Assembly (NCBI GenBank): GCA_035506135.1
Contig: DATJPY010000057.1
Location: 1 to 38,414, forward strand
Direction of reading: 5' to 3'
Length of the DNA stretch: 38,414 nt
Source of the DNA: DATJPY01 sp035506135
GTDB lineage: Bacteria > Myxococcota_A > UBA9160 > PR03
Shown one piece after another: positions 1-8,540 of this stretch (position 1 is its first letter; each line of letters opens with the position of its first letter). Both the position numbers and the translations under genes were made by a program. The notes under the pieces were generated by a model that did not search any database, had not been told where the DNA came from, and saw only the letters and a program-made list of their open reading frames with translations.

Positions 1-82
1 CCATGGCCTCCGCCGTCGCGGTCCATGGTATCCCGTCGCCGGTGCGCGCGAGTGCGGTGCGCGCCGGAGCGCGCTCCCTTGG

Positions 83-1018
83 CTACATCGCGTCGAGGAT
101 TCGCGCGCGCTTGGCCTGGTACTCGGCCTCGGTGATCAACCCCTCGTCGAGCAGGGTCTTGAGCGCGCGAAGGCGCTGCATCGGATCGGCGGGCGGCGCC
201 GCCGCGGAGGCGGGCGCGCGGGCGGGAGCGGCAGGCGCCTGCGACGGGCGCGTGCGCGTGGTGTCGCCGGAGGGCGTCGCGGCCGGAGGTCTCACAGCGG
301 GTGCCTTCGGCGCGGGCGGCCTGGCGGCCGGAGCGCTCGGAGCGGGAGGTCTCGCCGCGGGCGGCTTCGCGGCCACGGGCTTGGGAGCCGGCGCCTTCGG
401 AGGAGACGGAGGCGAGGCGGCCGGCTCGAGCCCGTCGGAGAGGCCCATGTCGTCGGAGGCGAGCTCCAGGTCCATCTGATCGAGGGACTCGTCGAGGTCG
501 CGAACCTGGAAGTCCGACTCGGGACCGTCGTCTCGGACTCCGCTCCGGAACGCGCCGGCGCCCGAGCTGCGCTCCGGCTCGACGACGAACTCGTCGTCGG
601 CCCCGGCCGTGTCGGTGAGGCTCAGCATGGTGCGGTCGCCGTCGGCGCCCTTGGGAATGCTGCCGACGGTCTTCATGTGGGACGCGTATTCGACCTTGGC
701 GCCGCGGTTCGCGGGATGCGCCGCGTCGATCACGAACAGGAGCTCCACCTTGCCGACGCGGATCACGTCGCCGGCGCGGATCTCCGCGCTCTGCTGGATG
801 CGCTGTCCGTTCACGAAGGTTCCGTTGCCGGTGCGATAGTCGCCGACCGCGAAGCGGTCGTCCTTCTTCTCGATCAGCGCGTGCTTGCGCGAGATCTCGT
901 CGTCGTCGATCACCAGGTCGTTGCCCGGTGCGCGGCCGATGGAGAGCGTGCGCGTGTCCCAGATCAGGACGCGATCGGACTTGCCGGCTTCTCGGAGCAC
1001 GAAGTACGCGTGCGCCAT
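83..1018 (-). CDS. FHA domain protein with C-terminal SHOCT domain
   Basis: Predicted cytoplasmic protein of 311 residues. An FHA phosphothreonine-binding domain occupies about residues 20-96, with the hallmark GR, SRKH and NGTFVNG motifs. A long Pro/Ala-rich linker (about 195-275) follows, then a short SHOCT helix pair at the extreme C-terminus (about 279-309, DEGLITEAEYQAKR). FHA domains dock onto phosphothreonine partners; SHOCT is a small oligomerisation or interaction module. I chose the ATG at 1018 because GGTGGGG lies just upstream; an upstream in-frame start at 1045 would add nine residues. No kinase or phosphatase gene lies nearby, so the partner is unknown. It follows the HIT/acyltransferase genes on the same strand after a 152-bp gap. 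Confidence 0.88.
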   Translation of the reverse strand: MAHAYFVLREAGKSDRVLIWDTRTLSIGRAPGNDLVIDDDEISRKHALIEKKDDRFAVGDYRTGNGTFVNGQRIQQSAEIRAGDVIRVGKVELLFVIDAAHPANRGAKVEYASHMKTVGSIPKGADGDRTMLSLTDTAGADDEFVVEPERSSGAGAFRSGVRDDGPESDFQVRDLDESLDQMDLELASDDMGLSDGLEPAASPPSPPKAPAPKPVAAKPPAARPPAPSAPAARPPAPKAPAVRPPAATPSGDTTRTRPSQAPAAPARAPASAAAPPADPMQRLRALKTLLDEGLITEAEYQAKRARILDAM

Positions 1019-1072
1019 GCGAACCCCACCCTGGAGCGAGGGCATCCCACGTATCGGCAGCTCGCGTGCGTT

Positions 1073-1175
1073 GCTGAGCCCTGGGGCGAGAGCCCGACAC
1101 CCGCCGGAATCGGCAACATGAGCCGCAAGTCGATGGAAGCATTGAGATTTATGCTGAAGGCCGCGAGGGCTCAGC
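1073..1175. repeat. 10-bp inverted repeat framing the HIT/FHA gap
   Basis: GCTGAGCCCT at 1073-1082 is the exact reverse complement of AGGGCTCAGC at 1166-1175, with 83 bp between. The right arm overlaps the HIT stop codon. It could form a long-range stem in the intergenic RNA or be coincidental in GC-rich DNA. The gap itself (1019-1170) shows no convincing gene. Confidence 0.3.
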
Positions 1176-1596
1176 CTCCCACCGAGAGCGCCCCGCGGAT
1201 GCGCGCCGCCACGCGCTCCGCCTCGGCGGCGTCCGCGTAGGGGTGGCGCGGCCAGAAGAAGCCGCGCAGGCCGTCGCCTCGCGAGCGGGGCACCAGGTGA
1301 ACGTGGAGGTGGGGAACGCTCTGGCTCACCCGGTTGTTCACCGCGACGAAGCTTCCCTCGGCGCCGAGGCCGCGCTCGAGCGCCGCGGCGATCCGCTGTG
1401 CGCTCGCGAAGAAGGGGCCCAGCTCCTCCCTCGGCAGATCCAGCAGCGTCGGCACGTGCGCGCGCGGAGCGAGCAGCACGTGACCGGGAAAGAGCGGGCG
1501 ATGGTCGAGGAATGCGATCGAGAGCGCGTCCTCCAGCACCACCGCGGCGGGCGTGCGGCCGGCCGCGATCTCACAGAAGGCGCAGGCGCGCGTCAC
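1171..1596 (-). CDS. HIT family nucleotide hydrolase/transferase
   Basis: 141-residue histidine-triad protein. The active-site motif is HLHVHLVP with H96, H98 and H100; by family knowledge the middle histidine is the nucleophile that attacks the alpha-phosphate of nucleotide substrates. An N-terminal CAFC pair (C5, C8) matches the zinc-binding cysteines seen in many bacterial members. The start is GTG at 1596, forming a GTGA overlap with the stop of the upstream acyltransferase (TGA 1595-1593), which implies translational coupling. The longer open frame upstream is only the acyltransferase read out of frame. The exact substrate (AMP-lysine, AMP-NH2, Ap4A) cannot be told from sequence. Confidence 0.9.
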   Translation of the reverse strand: MTRACAFCEIAAGRTPAAVVLEDALSIAFLDHRPLFPGHVLLAPRAHVPTLLDLPREELGPFFASAQRIAAALERGLGAEGSFVAVNNRVSQSVPHLHVHLVPRSRGDGLRGFFWPRHPYADAAEAERVAARIRGALSVGG

Positions 1597-2756
1597 GGCT
1601 CGTCGATCACCGCACGGCGGCGGGTGAGCACCTCGCCGGCGCGGATCAGCGCGCGGCCGGCGCGAATCGACGGAAGCTCGACGAAGTGGAAGCCCGCGAG
1701 CGCGACGGCAGTCGATACCGCGAGCAGGCCGACGAAGAGCGGCACCGCGGTCCAGAGCGGCGTCTGCGCGTGCGCCATCCGGCAGAACCAGAGCAGCAGC
1801 AGCGTGAGGTGAACGAGGTAGAGACTGTACGAGATACGGCCGAAGAACACGGCGGGTCGCGAGCTGAACAGCCGCCGCCAGGCGGGGAGGTGGAGCGCGC
1901 CCACCAGGAGCAGCGCGCAGCCGAAGCCCATCGACAGCAGCTCGAGGCGAGTGTGGCCCGGATCGAACGGCGTCGTGCCGGTCTGCAAGACGGACACCGT
2001 GTGAGGGAGCTGCCACAGGACGACGACCGCGACGCCGAGAAGCGCGACGCCCGCGGTGGGCAGGCGCCCACACCATCGCTCGGCGCGATCCCGCTCGAGG
2101 TACAGCAGCGTGCCGAGCGCGAAGTCGAGAGCGAAGATCAGGAATCCCATCCCGGCGGGGAACGGAGTCAGCAGGAAGAGCGAGCCGAGCGAGGCGAGGA
2201 CCGGGACCAGGGCGTGCACGCGGCGCCCCGACCAGAAGATCAGGGGGAATACCGCCGAGACCGCGAGCTCGACGTAGAGCGACCAGCCGACCGACAGCTG
2301 CCCGAAGGCGGCGGAGGGGAACGCCAGCGCTCTCGGGAGGAGCGGCGATGGGATGTGGATGCACCCGAGTACGGCCGTCAGCGAGTGCGAGCCCAGCCGG
2401 GCGTAGCCGATGCTCGCCACCCACGCGAAGACCACGGCCGCCATGTAGGGCGGCTGGATGCGGAAGACGCGGCGGACGTAGTAGCGCGCGAGACCGGGGG
2501 GCCCGAGATCGCGCGCGAGCGTGAGCGACAGCACGTAGCCCGAGAGGAGGAAGAAGAGATGCACGGCCGCGGTGCCGTTCACCAGCACGCCGAGGGGGCT
2601 CGCGAGCCAGAGCGAGCGCGCCGAGTCCGAGAGCGTCACGTAGTGGAGAACGTGGAAGCTGACGACGATGACGGCCGCGGTGCCGCGCAGCCCATCGAGA
2701 GGCTCGAGGCGCGCCGGGCCCAGCATCCCGCGGGTGTCGGTTCCTGCGGTGGTCAA
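1593..2756 (-). CDS. Acyltransferase-3 family membrane protein (OafA/YrhL-like)
   Basis: Integral membrane O-acyltransferase of about 387 residues with roughly ten hydrophobic helices. The N-terminal RLEPLDGLRG motif and the following VSFHVLHY segment (candidate catalytic His) are typical of the acyltransferase-3 family, which transfers acetyl or other acyl groups to sugars of surface polysaccharides or antibiotics. I favour the TTG start at 2756 because GAAGGA sits six bases upstream; an ATG at 2726 is the alternative. The open frame extends to 2855, but that start would overlap the upstream DedA gene. The gene ends in a GTGA overlap with the HIT gene. Acceptor and acyl donor are not predictable. 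Confidence 0.85.
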   Translation of the reverse strand: MTTAGTDTRGMLGPARLEPLDGLRGTAAVIVVSFHVLHYVTLSDSARSLWLASPLGVLVNGTAAVHLFFLLSGYVLSLTLARDLGPPGLARYYVRRVFRIQPPYMAAVVFAWVASIGYARLGSHSLTAVLGCIHIPSPLLPRALAFPSAAFGQLSVGWSLYVELAVSAVFPLIFWSGRRVHALVPVLASLGSLFLLTPFPAGMGFLIFALDFALGTLLYLERDRAERWCGRLPTAGVALLGVAVVVLWQLPHTVSVLQTGTTPFDPGHTRLELLSMGFGCALLLVGALHLPAWRRLFSSRPAVFFGRISYSLYLVHLTLLLLWFCRMAHAQTPLWTAVPLFVGLLAVSTAVALAGFHFVELPSIRAGRALIRAGEVLTRRRAVIDEP

Positions 2757-2802
2757 GCTCGATCCTTCGAACCGGACTGGCGAGTGACTTGCTCGGCGCG
2801 CG

Positions 2803-3408
2803 TCAGGGCGGTGCCCTGCGCAGGCGGCCTCGCAGGAGCCAGGCCAGGAGCGCACCGCTGGCGAAGACGGCGAGCGACAGGAAGAGCGGCCGAAGGTGGT
2901 GGTAGACCCTGAGCACGCCCTCGAGGTCGCGGCCGAGCGCGTAGCTGCCGAGGCCCCAGAAGCCGGCCCAGAGCAGCGCGCCCACGAGGTTCCACAGGTG
3001 GAAGCGCGCCGGGGCCATCCCGAGCGCGCCGGCAGCGATGCCGTTCAGCTGACGGACGCCGTCGACGAAGCGACCGAGCGCGAGGACGCCGGCGCCCGAG
3101 CGCTCGAAGAGCTTCTCGATGCGCGCGAGGCGCTCTCCCGCCGCGAATCGCTCGAGCAGAGGTCGCCCTCCGTAGCGGCCGATCGCCCAGCCGACCGCAT
3201 TGCCCGCGGCCGCGGCGGCGAGCGAGGTGGCGAGCAGCGGCGCGAGCGAGAGCCGTCCCCGACCGGCGAGCAGCCCGCCGGCCACGAGCAGGGTCTGGCC
3301 CGGCGCCGGAATGCCGGCCCCTTCGACGAAGATGGTGGCGAAGACCGCTGTGTAGCCCCAGCGATCGAGCACCGGCTGTGCCGCCGCGAGGACGTGGTCG
3401 AGCGTCAC
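2803..3408 (-). CDS. DedA family membrane protein
   Basis: 201-residue inner-membrane protein of the DedA/SNARE-associated family, whose members act in membrane homeostasis, with several linked to undecaprenyl phosphate or lipid flipping. Visible hallmarks are EGAGIPAPGQTLL near the N-terminus, GRFVDGVRQLNG in the middle and hydrophobic stretches at both ends. Start is GTG at 3408; an ATG eight bases upstream runs into a stop after three codons and is rejected. It lies 9 bp after the Cys-rich miniprotein and 46 bp before the acyltransferase start, so the three are probably cotranscribed. Confidence 0.88.
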   Translation of the reverse strand: MTLDHVLAAAQPVLDRWGYTAVFATIFVEGAGIPAPGQTLLVAGGLLAGRGRLSLAPLLATSLAAAAAGNAVGWAIGRYGGRPLLERFAAGERLARIEKLFERSGAGVLALGRFVDGVRQLNGIAAGALGMAPARFHLWNLVGALLWAGFWGLGSYALGRDLEGVLRVYHHLRPLFLSLAVFASGALLAWLLRGRLRRAPP

Positions 3409-3417
3409 CGCGGCATC

Positions 3418-3645
3418 TCAGTTCGAGGACGACTCGCACTGCTGCTCGCACGCCTCGAACGCTTGCTGCGCCTGGTCCATGCACATCTGGAGCTGATCGA
3501 GCTGCCCCGGATCCGGGTTGGACTGGTGGCAGGCGGTCATGGCCGCCTCGTAGCTGTCGCCGCAGTCCGAGAGGCAGTCGGCGCGCGCGACGAGCGGGGC
3601 GCCGAGCGCGAGGGCGGTGAGTCCGGCAAAGGCGATCGGGCGCAT
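3418..3645 (-). CDS. Small exported protein with mirror-symmetric cysteine pattern
   Basis: 75-residue protein with a signal peptide (hydrophobic residues about 4-20, likely cleavage after ARA22). The mature part carries six cysteines at 24, 28, 39, 55, 66 and 70, spaced C-x3-C-x10-C-x15-C-x10-C-x3-C, an exact mirror. The segments between are Gln/Asp/Ala-rich and helix-prone, so two antiparallel helices stapled by three disulfides (24-70, 28-66, 39-55) would fit. Start is ATG at 3645 with GGAGAG upstream; the longer open frame to 4464 is antisense to the next gene. Family not recognised. First gene of the leftward cluster. Confidence 0.8.
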   Translation of the reverse strand: MRPIAFAGLTALALGAPLVARADCLSDCGDSYEAAMTACHQSNPDPGQLDQLQMCMDQAQQAFEACEQQCESSSN

Positions 3646-3806
3646 CGTGTGCTCTCCGCGACGCCCGGGTGGACGCCGCTCCGGAGTATAGAGGGGTGCC
3701 GTCGCGGCTGGGAGCGCGTCATCCCGCTCCATCCCGCGTGCGGCGCCGCTCGGGCCCCTCCCGGGCGCGACCTCAGGGAACGGACCGCGCTGCCGATGAG
3801 GGCGCC
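3646..3806. promoter_or_regulatory. Divergent intergenic region
   Basis: 161 bp between the Cys-rich miniprotein (minus) and the membrane protein (plus). On the minus strand a TATACT -10-like hexamer (reverse complement of 3685-3690) would place a transcript start about 30 nt before the ATG at 3645. No convincing -35 was found, and no clear plus-strand promoter. Confidence 0.35.
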
Positions 3807-4592
3807 ATGCGCGCCCTCGTCGAGAGCTATGCCCTGGTCGCGACGCTGCTCTTCGTGCTGGTGTCCGCGGCGGTGGCGATCCGCCTGCTGCTCCTGAGCC
3901 GCAGCACGCGCTGCACGCCGGAGCTCTACCTCGGGCTCGGCATCCTCGGCACCGCGGTGCTCGGCTACGGCACGATGATCGCCGCGCAGATCCTGCGCGG
4001 CACGACGAACCCGATCGCCACCTCGTTCGCGGAGCGCGCGGTCCAGGCGGCCGGCGAGATCCTCCACGACGGCGGCGCGTCGATGATGATCGCCTTCGTG
4101 GTGAGCGTGTTCCGGCCGCGCGAGCGGTGGGCGCGGGCGCTCGCCGCGACCGCGCTGGCGGCGCTCTGGGGCGGCAACCTGGGCTGGCAGCTCGAGAACG
4201 GCTTCCGCAGCGCCGGGGTCGGGAACGGCTTCTGGTGGATGCGCTACGCCGTGATCTGGACCTATCCGCTCTGGACGATGATCGAGTCGTATCGCTACTA
4301 CGCGCTGATGCGCCGGCGGCTCGCGCTCGGGCTCGCCGACCCGCTGGTGGCGAACCGTTTCTTCCTGTGGGGCACGGGCTCGCTCGGCACCGCGCTCGCG
4401 ATCTGGATCTCGAGCCTCTCCTTCTTCCTGATCGCTCGGCCGGAGCGACTGCTGGCCTGGGCACCCTCGATCGAGGTCGCGACCGCGACCGTCGGCGTGG
4501 CGACGGTCGCGCTCTTCTACCTCACCTTCCTTCCTCCGGGCTGGTACCGGCGCTGGGTCGCGCCCGGGCGTGGAGTGCGCGCCTCGGGCTAG
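3807..4592 (+). CDS. Multipass membrane protein of unknown function
   Basis: 261-residue hydrophobic protein with about seven predicted membrane helices, ending in a short basic tail. Start chosen at ATG 3807 because GAGGG lies six bases upstream and a membrane segment begins almost at once; the open frame back to 3669 is basic and non-hydrophobic, unlike a real N-terminus. Aromatic-rich loop segments (GFWWMRYAVIW, then MIESYRYY) are notable. I do not recognise the family and no enzymatic motif is evident. It is followed 31 bp later by the GST on the same strand. Confidence 0.75.
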   Translation: MRALVESYALVATLLFVLVSAAVAIRLLLLSRSTRCTPELYLGLGILGTAVLGYGTMIAAQILRGTTNPIATSFAERAVQAAGEILHDGGASMMIAFVVSVFRPRERWARALAATALAALWGGNLGWQLENGFRSAGVGNGFWWMRYAVIWTYPLWTMIESYRYYALMRRRLALGLADPLVANRFFLWGTGSLGTALAIWISSLSFFLIARPERLLAWAPSIEVATATVGVATVALFYLTFLPPGWYRRWVAPGRGVRASG

Positions 4593-4623
4593 CCTCCGGA
4601 TCCGGGGGATCCGGGAGCTTCCG

Positions 4624-5235
4624 ATGATCGAAGTCCACCACCTGAACACGTCGCGATCGCTGCGCATCCTCTGGCTGCTCGAGGAGCTCGAGCTGCCGTA
4701 CGAGGTCGTGAAGCACCAGCGCGATCCCCAGACCTTCCTGGCGCCCGACTCGTTGAAGGCGGTGCACCCGCTCGGGAAGTCGCCGGTGATCCGCGACGGC
4801 GGGCAGCTCGTGATCGAGTCGGGCGCGATCCTGGAGTACATCGTCCGCAAGTACGGCAAGGGCCGGCTGGCTCCCCCCGAGTCCTCGCCGGATTTCGTCC
4901 GCTACCTCCAGTGGATGCACTACGCCGAGGGCTCGGCCATGCTCCCGCTGATGCTGGAGCTCTACCTGCGCCGGCTCGGCGATGCCGGCGCGCCGCTCCG
5001 GCCGCGGGTCCACGGCGAGATCGAGAACCACATCGGCTATCTGAACGCCGAGCTCGGAGCGAGCGACTACTTCGTCGGCGACTCGCTCACTGCAGCCGAC
5101 ATCCAGCTCGCCTTCGTGGTGCAGATGGCGCGGATCTTCTACGGGCTCGAGAAGTTCTCGAACCTCGCGCGCTTCGTCGAGCGGATGGAGGCGCGGCCGG
5201 CGTACCGCCGCGCCCTGGAGCGCGGCGGCGCCTAG
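4624..5235 (+). CDS. Glutathione S-transferase family protein
   Basis: 203-residue cytoplasmic protein with an N-terminal thioredoxin fold (residues 1-80) and a helical C-terminal domain. The start NTSRSLRILWLLEELELPYE fits GSTs that use an N-terminal Ser; KSPVIRD provides the cis-Pro and VIESGAILEYI the Glu-Ser glutathione-binding pair. SLTAADIQLAF in the C-terminal domain is the conserved N-capping/hydrophobic staple motif. ATG 4624 is preceded by GGGAG; an in-frame ATG at 4570 overlaps the upstream gene and is not preferred. The stop interlocks with the convergent pckG stop in a CTAG. Substrate unknown. Confidence 0.9.
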   Translation: MIEVHHLNTSRSLRILWLLEELELPYEVVKHQRDPQTFLAPDSLKAVHPLGKSPVIRDGGQLVIESGAILEYIVRKYGKGRLAPPESSPDFVRYLQWMHYAEGSAMLPLMLELYLRRLGDAGAPLRPRVHGEIENHIGYLNAELGASDYFVGDSLTAADIQLAFVVQMARIFYGLEKFSNLARFVERMEARPAYRRALERGGA

Positions 5236-7028
5236 GCCTTCGCGAGCCGAGCCGCCAGCGCATCGAGCTCTCGGCGCAGCTCGGCCGGCACCCGGCCGCC
5301 GAACTCGTCGTAGTACTCGTGCACGCTCGTCACCTCGGCGCGCCAGCCGTCGGCGTCGACGCGGAGGAGCTCGGCCAGCGCCTCGCGCGATACGCCGAGT
5401 CCCGCCACGTCGAGGCCGTCCGACGGCGGGAGGTTTCCGATCGGCGTCTCTACGGCCTGCGCCGTGCCCTCGCAGCGCTCGAAGATCCACTTGAGCACGC
5501 GCGAGTTCTCGCCGAAGCCGGGCCAGAGGAAGCCGCCGCTTTGGGCCTTGCGGAACCAGTTGACGAAGTAGATGCGCGGAAGCCGGGCGCCGGGGTGCTC
5601 GCCGATGCGGAGCCAATGCGCCCAGTAGTCGGCCATGTTGTATCCGCAGAACGGCAGCATGGCCATCGGGTCGCGGCGCAGCACACCCAGCTTGCCGGTC
5701 GCGGCCGCCGTCTTCTCGCTCCCCATGATCGAGCCGAGGAAGGTGCCGTGTCGCCAGTCGCGCGCCTCGTTGACGAGCGGGACGACGTGGGCGCGGCGGC
5801 CGCCGAACAGGATGGCGCTGATCGGCACGCCGCGCGGGTCCTGCCACTCCGGCGCGATCACCGGGCACTGGCGTGCGGGCGCCGTGAAGCGCGCGTTCGG
5901 GTGCGCGGCCGGCACGCCGAGGTCGGGAGTCCAGGGCTTTCCGCGCCAGTCGGTGAGCTGCGCGGGCGGCTTCTGGGTCATCTCCTCCCACCACACGTCC
6001 CCGTCCGGCGTGAGGGCGCAGTTGGTGAAGAGCACGTTCTCGCGCAGCGTCGCCATCGCGTTCGGGTTCGACTTCTCGCTGGTGCCGGGCGCGACGCCGA
6101 AGAAGCCCGCCTCGGGGTTGATGGCGTAGAGCCGGCCGTCGGAGCCGAACCGCATCCACGCGATGTCGTCGCCGACGGTCTCGACCTTCCAGCCCGGGAG
6201 CGTGGGCTTGAGCATCGCGAGGTTGGTCTTGCCGCAGGCGCTCGGGAAGGCGCCGCAGACGAAGTGGGTTCGACCTTCCGGGTTGGTGAGCTTCAGGATC
6301 AGCATGTGCTCGGCGAGCCAGCCCTCGTCGCGCGCCATCACCGAGGCGATGCGCAGGGCGAAGCACTTCTTTCCGAGCAGCGCATTGCCGCCGTAGCCCG
6401 AGCCGAACGACCAGATCTCCCGCGTCTCCGGGAAGTGCACGATGTACTTGTGCTCGGCGTTGCAGGGCCAGGCCACGTCGGCCACCCCGGGTCCGAGCGG
6501 CATGCCGACCGAGTGCAGGCAGGGCACGAAGTCGTCGTCGCCGAGCGCGTCGAGCACCGCCTGGCCCATCCGGGTCATGATCCGCATGTTCGCAACGACG
6601 TAGGGCGAGTCGCTGAGCTGCACGCCCGTATAGGCGATCGGGGAGCCGAGCGGCCCCATGCTGAAGGGGATCACGTAGAGCGTGCGGCCGCGCATGCAGC
6701 CGGTGAAGAGCTTCCTGAGGAGCGCCTTCATCTCGACCGGATCCCGCCAGTTGTTGGTCGGGCCGGCGTCCTCCTCCGTCGCCGAGCAGATGAAGGTGCG
6801 GTCCTCGACGCGGGCCACGTCGTCGGGATCGGAGCGGAAGAGGAAGCTCTGGGGGCGCTTCTGGGGATCGAGCTGCACGGCCGCGCCGCTCTTCTGGAGC
6901 AGGCGGATCATGCTGTCGTACTCGGCCTGGGAGCCGTCGCACCAGTGCACGCGGTCCGGCTGACACAGCGCTTGCACCTGCTTGACCCAGGCCTGCAGCT
7001 TCGCGTTCTTGGTCGTCTGCGTCGTCAT
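5232..7028 (-). CDS. pckG: Phosphoenolpyruvate carboxykinase, GTP-dependent
   Basis: 598 residues, the usual length of GTP-type PEPCK, which interconverts oxaloacetate + GTP and PEP + GDP + CO2 at the entry to gluconeogenesis. Seen directly: the kinase-1a P-loop GAFPSACGKTNLAM at 259-272 with the reactive Cys265 and Lys267, the kinase-2 GDD at 286-288, the substrate-loop FSMGPLGSP near 122-130, and FWPGFGENSRVLKW towards the C-terminus (guanine-binding region). ATG start with GGGGAG upstream. Single gene, convergent with the GST (stops overlap by three bases) and separated from the efflux operon by about 120 bp of apparently empty DNA. Confidence 0.97.
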   Translation of the reverse strand: MTTQTTKNAKLQAWVKQVQALCQPDRVHWCDGSQAEYDSMIRLLQKSGAAVQLDPQKRPQSFLFRSDPDDVARVEDRTFICSATEEDAGPTNNWRDPVEMKALLRKLFTGCMRGRTLYVIPFSMGPLGSPIAYTGVQLSDSPYVVANMRIMTRMGQAVLDALGDDDFVPCLHSVGMPLGPGVADVAWPCNAEHKYIVHFPETREIWSFGSGYGGNALLGKKCFALRIASVMARDEGWLAEHMLILKLTNPEGRTHFVCGAFPSACGKTNLAMLKPTLPGWKVETVGDDIAWMRFGSDGRLYAINPEAGFFGVAPGTSEKSNPNAMATLRENVLFTNCALTPDGDVWWEEMTQKPPAQLTDWRGKPWTPDLGVPAAHPNARFTAPARQCPVIAPEWQDPRGVPISAILFGGRRAHVVPLVNEARDWRHGTFLGSIMGSEKTAAATGKLGVLRRDPMAMLPFCGYNMADYWAHWLRIGEHPGARLPRIYFVNWFRKAQSGGFLWPGFGENSRVLKWIFERCEGTAQAVETPIGNLPPSDGLDVAGLGVSREALAELLRVDADGWRAEVTSVHEYYDEFGGRVPAELRRELDALAARLAKA

Positions 7029-7148
7029 CTGCGCTCCCCGAGAAGAAGTGGCCGTCCCCGCCCCGTAGGTTACCGGGATTCTGTCGGATGGTCCGGCCTG
7101 CTTCCCCCGTGGGACGCGGATCGACGGGCGGCAACGGAGGCGCAGCGG

Positions 7149-8540
7149 CTACTGCCAGCCGCCGCCAACCGCCTTCACCAGGAGGACTGTGGCATCGAGT
7201 CTCTGCTCCTGGGTCTGCGTCGAGGAGAGCTGGAGATCGAGCTCCGTACGCTGGGCGACCAGGACCTGGAGGTAGTCGGCGATGCCGTGCTGATACTGGG
7301 ACCGGGCCACCTGGACGGCGCGGCCGGCTGCCGTGACGGCCCGGGCCTGGGCGTCGCCCTGCTCTGCGCGCAGGCGCACGCTGGCGAGCGCGTCCTCGAC
7401 GTCGCGGAAGGCCGCGAGGACGGTCGAGCGGTAGGCCGCGACGGTCTCCTCGTAGCGGGCCTTGGCGCCCTTGAGATTGGCGCGCAGGCGGCCCCCCTCG
7501 AAGACCGGCACCGAGATGCTCGGGCCGATCGACCAGATCCGGCTCTCCCACTTGATGAGGTCGCTCAGGTCGGCGCTCTCGAGGCCGGCGGCGCCCGTGA
7601 GCCGCACCTGCGGGAAGAAGAGCGCCTCGGCGACCCCCACCTCCGCGTTGGCGGCGACCAGCTGCTGCTCCGCCTCGGCCACGTCCGGCCGGCGCTCGAG
7701 GAGCTGCGATGGAACGCCGGCGGGGACCTCGGGCGGGCCGGGCTCGAGCGGCGCCTCGGGGATCGAGAAGTCCGAGGCCGCCTGCCCGCAGAGCACCGCG
7801 AGCGCGTGCTCCGAGAGCGCCCGCAGCCGGCGGGCATCGACCTCCTGGGCGACCGTGGTCTCGAGCTGGGTGCGGGCCTGTGCCACGTCGAGCTCGCTGA
7901 CCAGCCCGGCGCGGTAGCGCGCCTCGACGAAGTGCACCTGGTCCCGGAACACGACCACGCTCTCTCGCAGGATGGCGTCCTGCGCGTCGAGCGAGCGGAT
8001 TGCGAAGTACTGCTGCGCCACGTCGGCGGCGAGCGTGAGCGCGACCACGCCGTAGGCATCCTCGCTCGCGTTCGCCGACGCCGTCGCCGACTCGAAGCTG
8101 CGCCGCACGCGGCCCCAGAGGTCGATCTCGTAGCTGAGATCGAAGGGGACCAGGGTGTCGCTCGTGGTCTTGCCCTTCTCGGGGTCGGCCAGCGGCCGAT
8201 TGGCGGAGAGCCGCGCGTTCTGGCGCTCCGGGTCGAGCGTGATCACCGGGTAGAAATCCGCCTCCGCGATGCGCGCGGTGGCACGTGCCTCGGTGACGCG
8301 GGCGATGGCGGCCTGCAGGTCCTGGTTGGCCGCACGCGCCTGCTCCTCGAGCGCCGTCAGGGCGGGGTCGCCGAAGAGCTTCCACCAGTCGCTGTCGAGC
8401 GGCTGCGCGGTCGCTGGCGGCGGGACGTCGCGGAAGCTCGCCGGGGTCTCGACCGGAGGCCGCCGGTAGCTCGGGCCGAGAAGACACCCCGTGATCGCCG
8501 CAGCCGCGGTCAGCGCGAGCGCCAGCCGGAGCTGGGTCAC
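7149..8540 (-). CDS. RND efflux outer-membrane lipoprotein (NodT/OprM-like)
   Basis: 463-residue outer-membrane factor of the TolC/NodT class, forming the exit duct of the RND pump encoded upstream. It starts with a lipoprotein signal (lipobox ITGC, Cys19) followed by the typical YRRPP and WWKLFGDPAL motifs. Two Ala/Glu-rich coiled repeats (efflux outer-membrane domains) fill the rest, with LLERRPDVAEAEQQL between them. Start is GTG 8540, in a GTGA overlap with the adaptor stop. Third gene of the operon. Confidence 0.94.
   Translation of the reverse strand: MTQLRLALALTAAAAITGCLLGPSYRRPPVETPASFRDVPPPATAQPLDSDWWKLFGDPALTALEEQARAANQDLQAAIARVTEARATARIAEADFYPVITLDPERQNARLSANRPLADPEKGKTTSDTLVPFDLSYEIDLWGRVRRSFESATASANASEDAYGVVALTLAADVAQQYFAIRSLDAQDAILRESVVVFRDQVHFVEARYRAGLVSELDVAQARTQLETTVAQEVDARRLRALSEHALAVLCGQAASDFSIPEAPLEPGPPEVPAGVPSQLLERRPDVAEAEQQLVAANAEVGVAEALFFPQVRLTGAAGLESADLSDLIKWESRIWSIGPSISVPVFEGGRLRANLKGAKARYEETVAAYRSTVLAAFRDVEDALASVRLRAEQGDAQARAVTAAGRAVQVARSQYQHGIADYLQVLVAQRTELDLQLSSTQTQEQRLDATVLLVKAVGGGWQ

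Noticed and set aside
1..82. Two CCATGG sites and possible gene end at the left edge
   Set aside because: Too short and no coherent frame; the palindromes are simple six-mers.
300..420. Repeat array or CRISPR-like pattern
   Set aside because: It is the Pro/Ala-rich linker of the FHA protein; units are irregular and coding. No CRISPR array was seen anywhere in the window.
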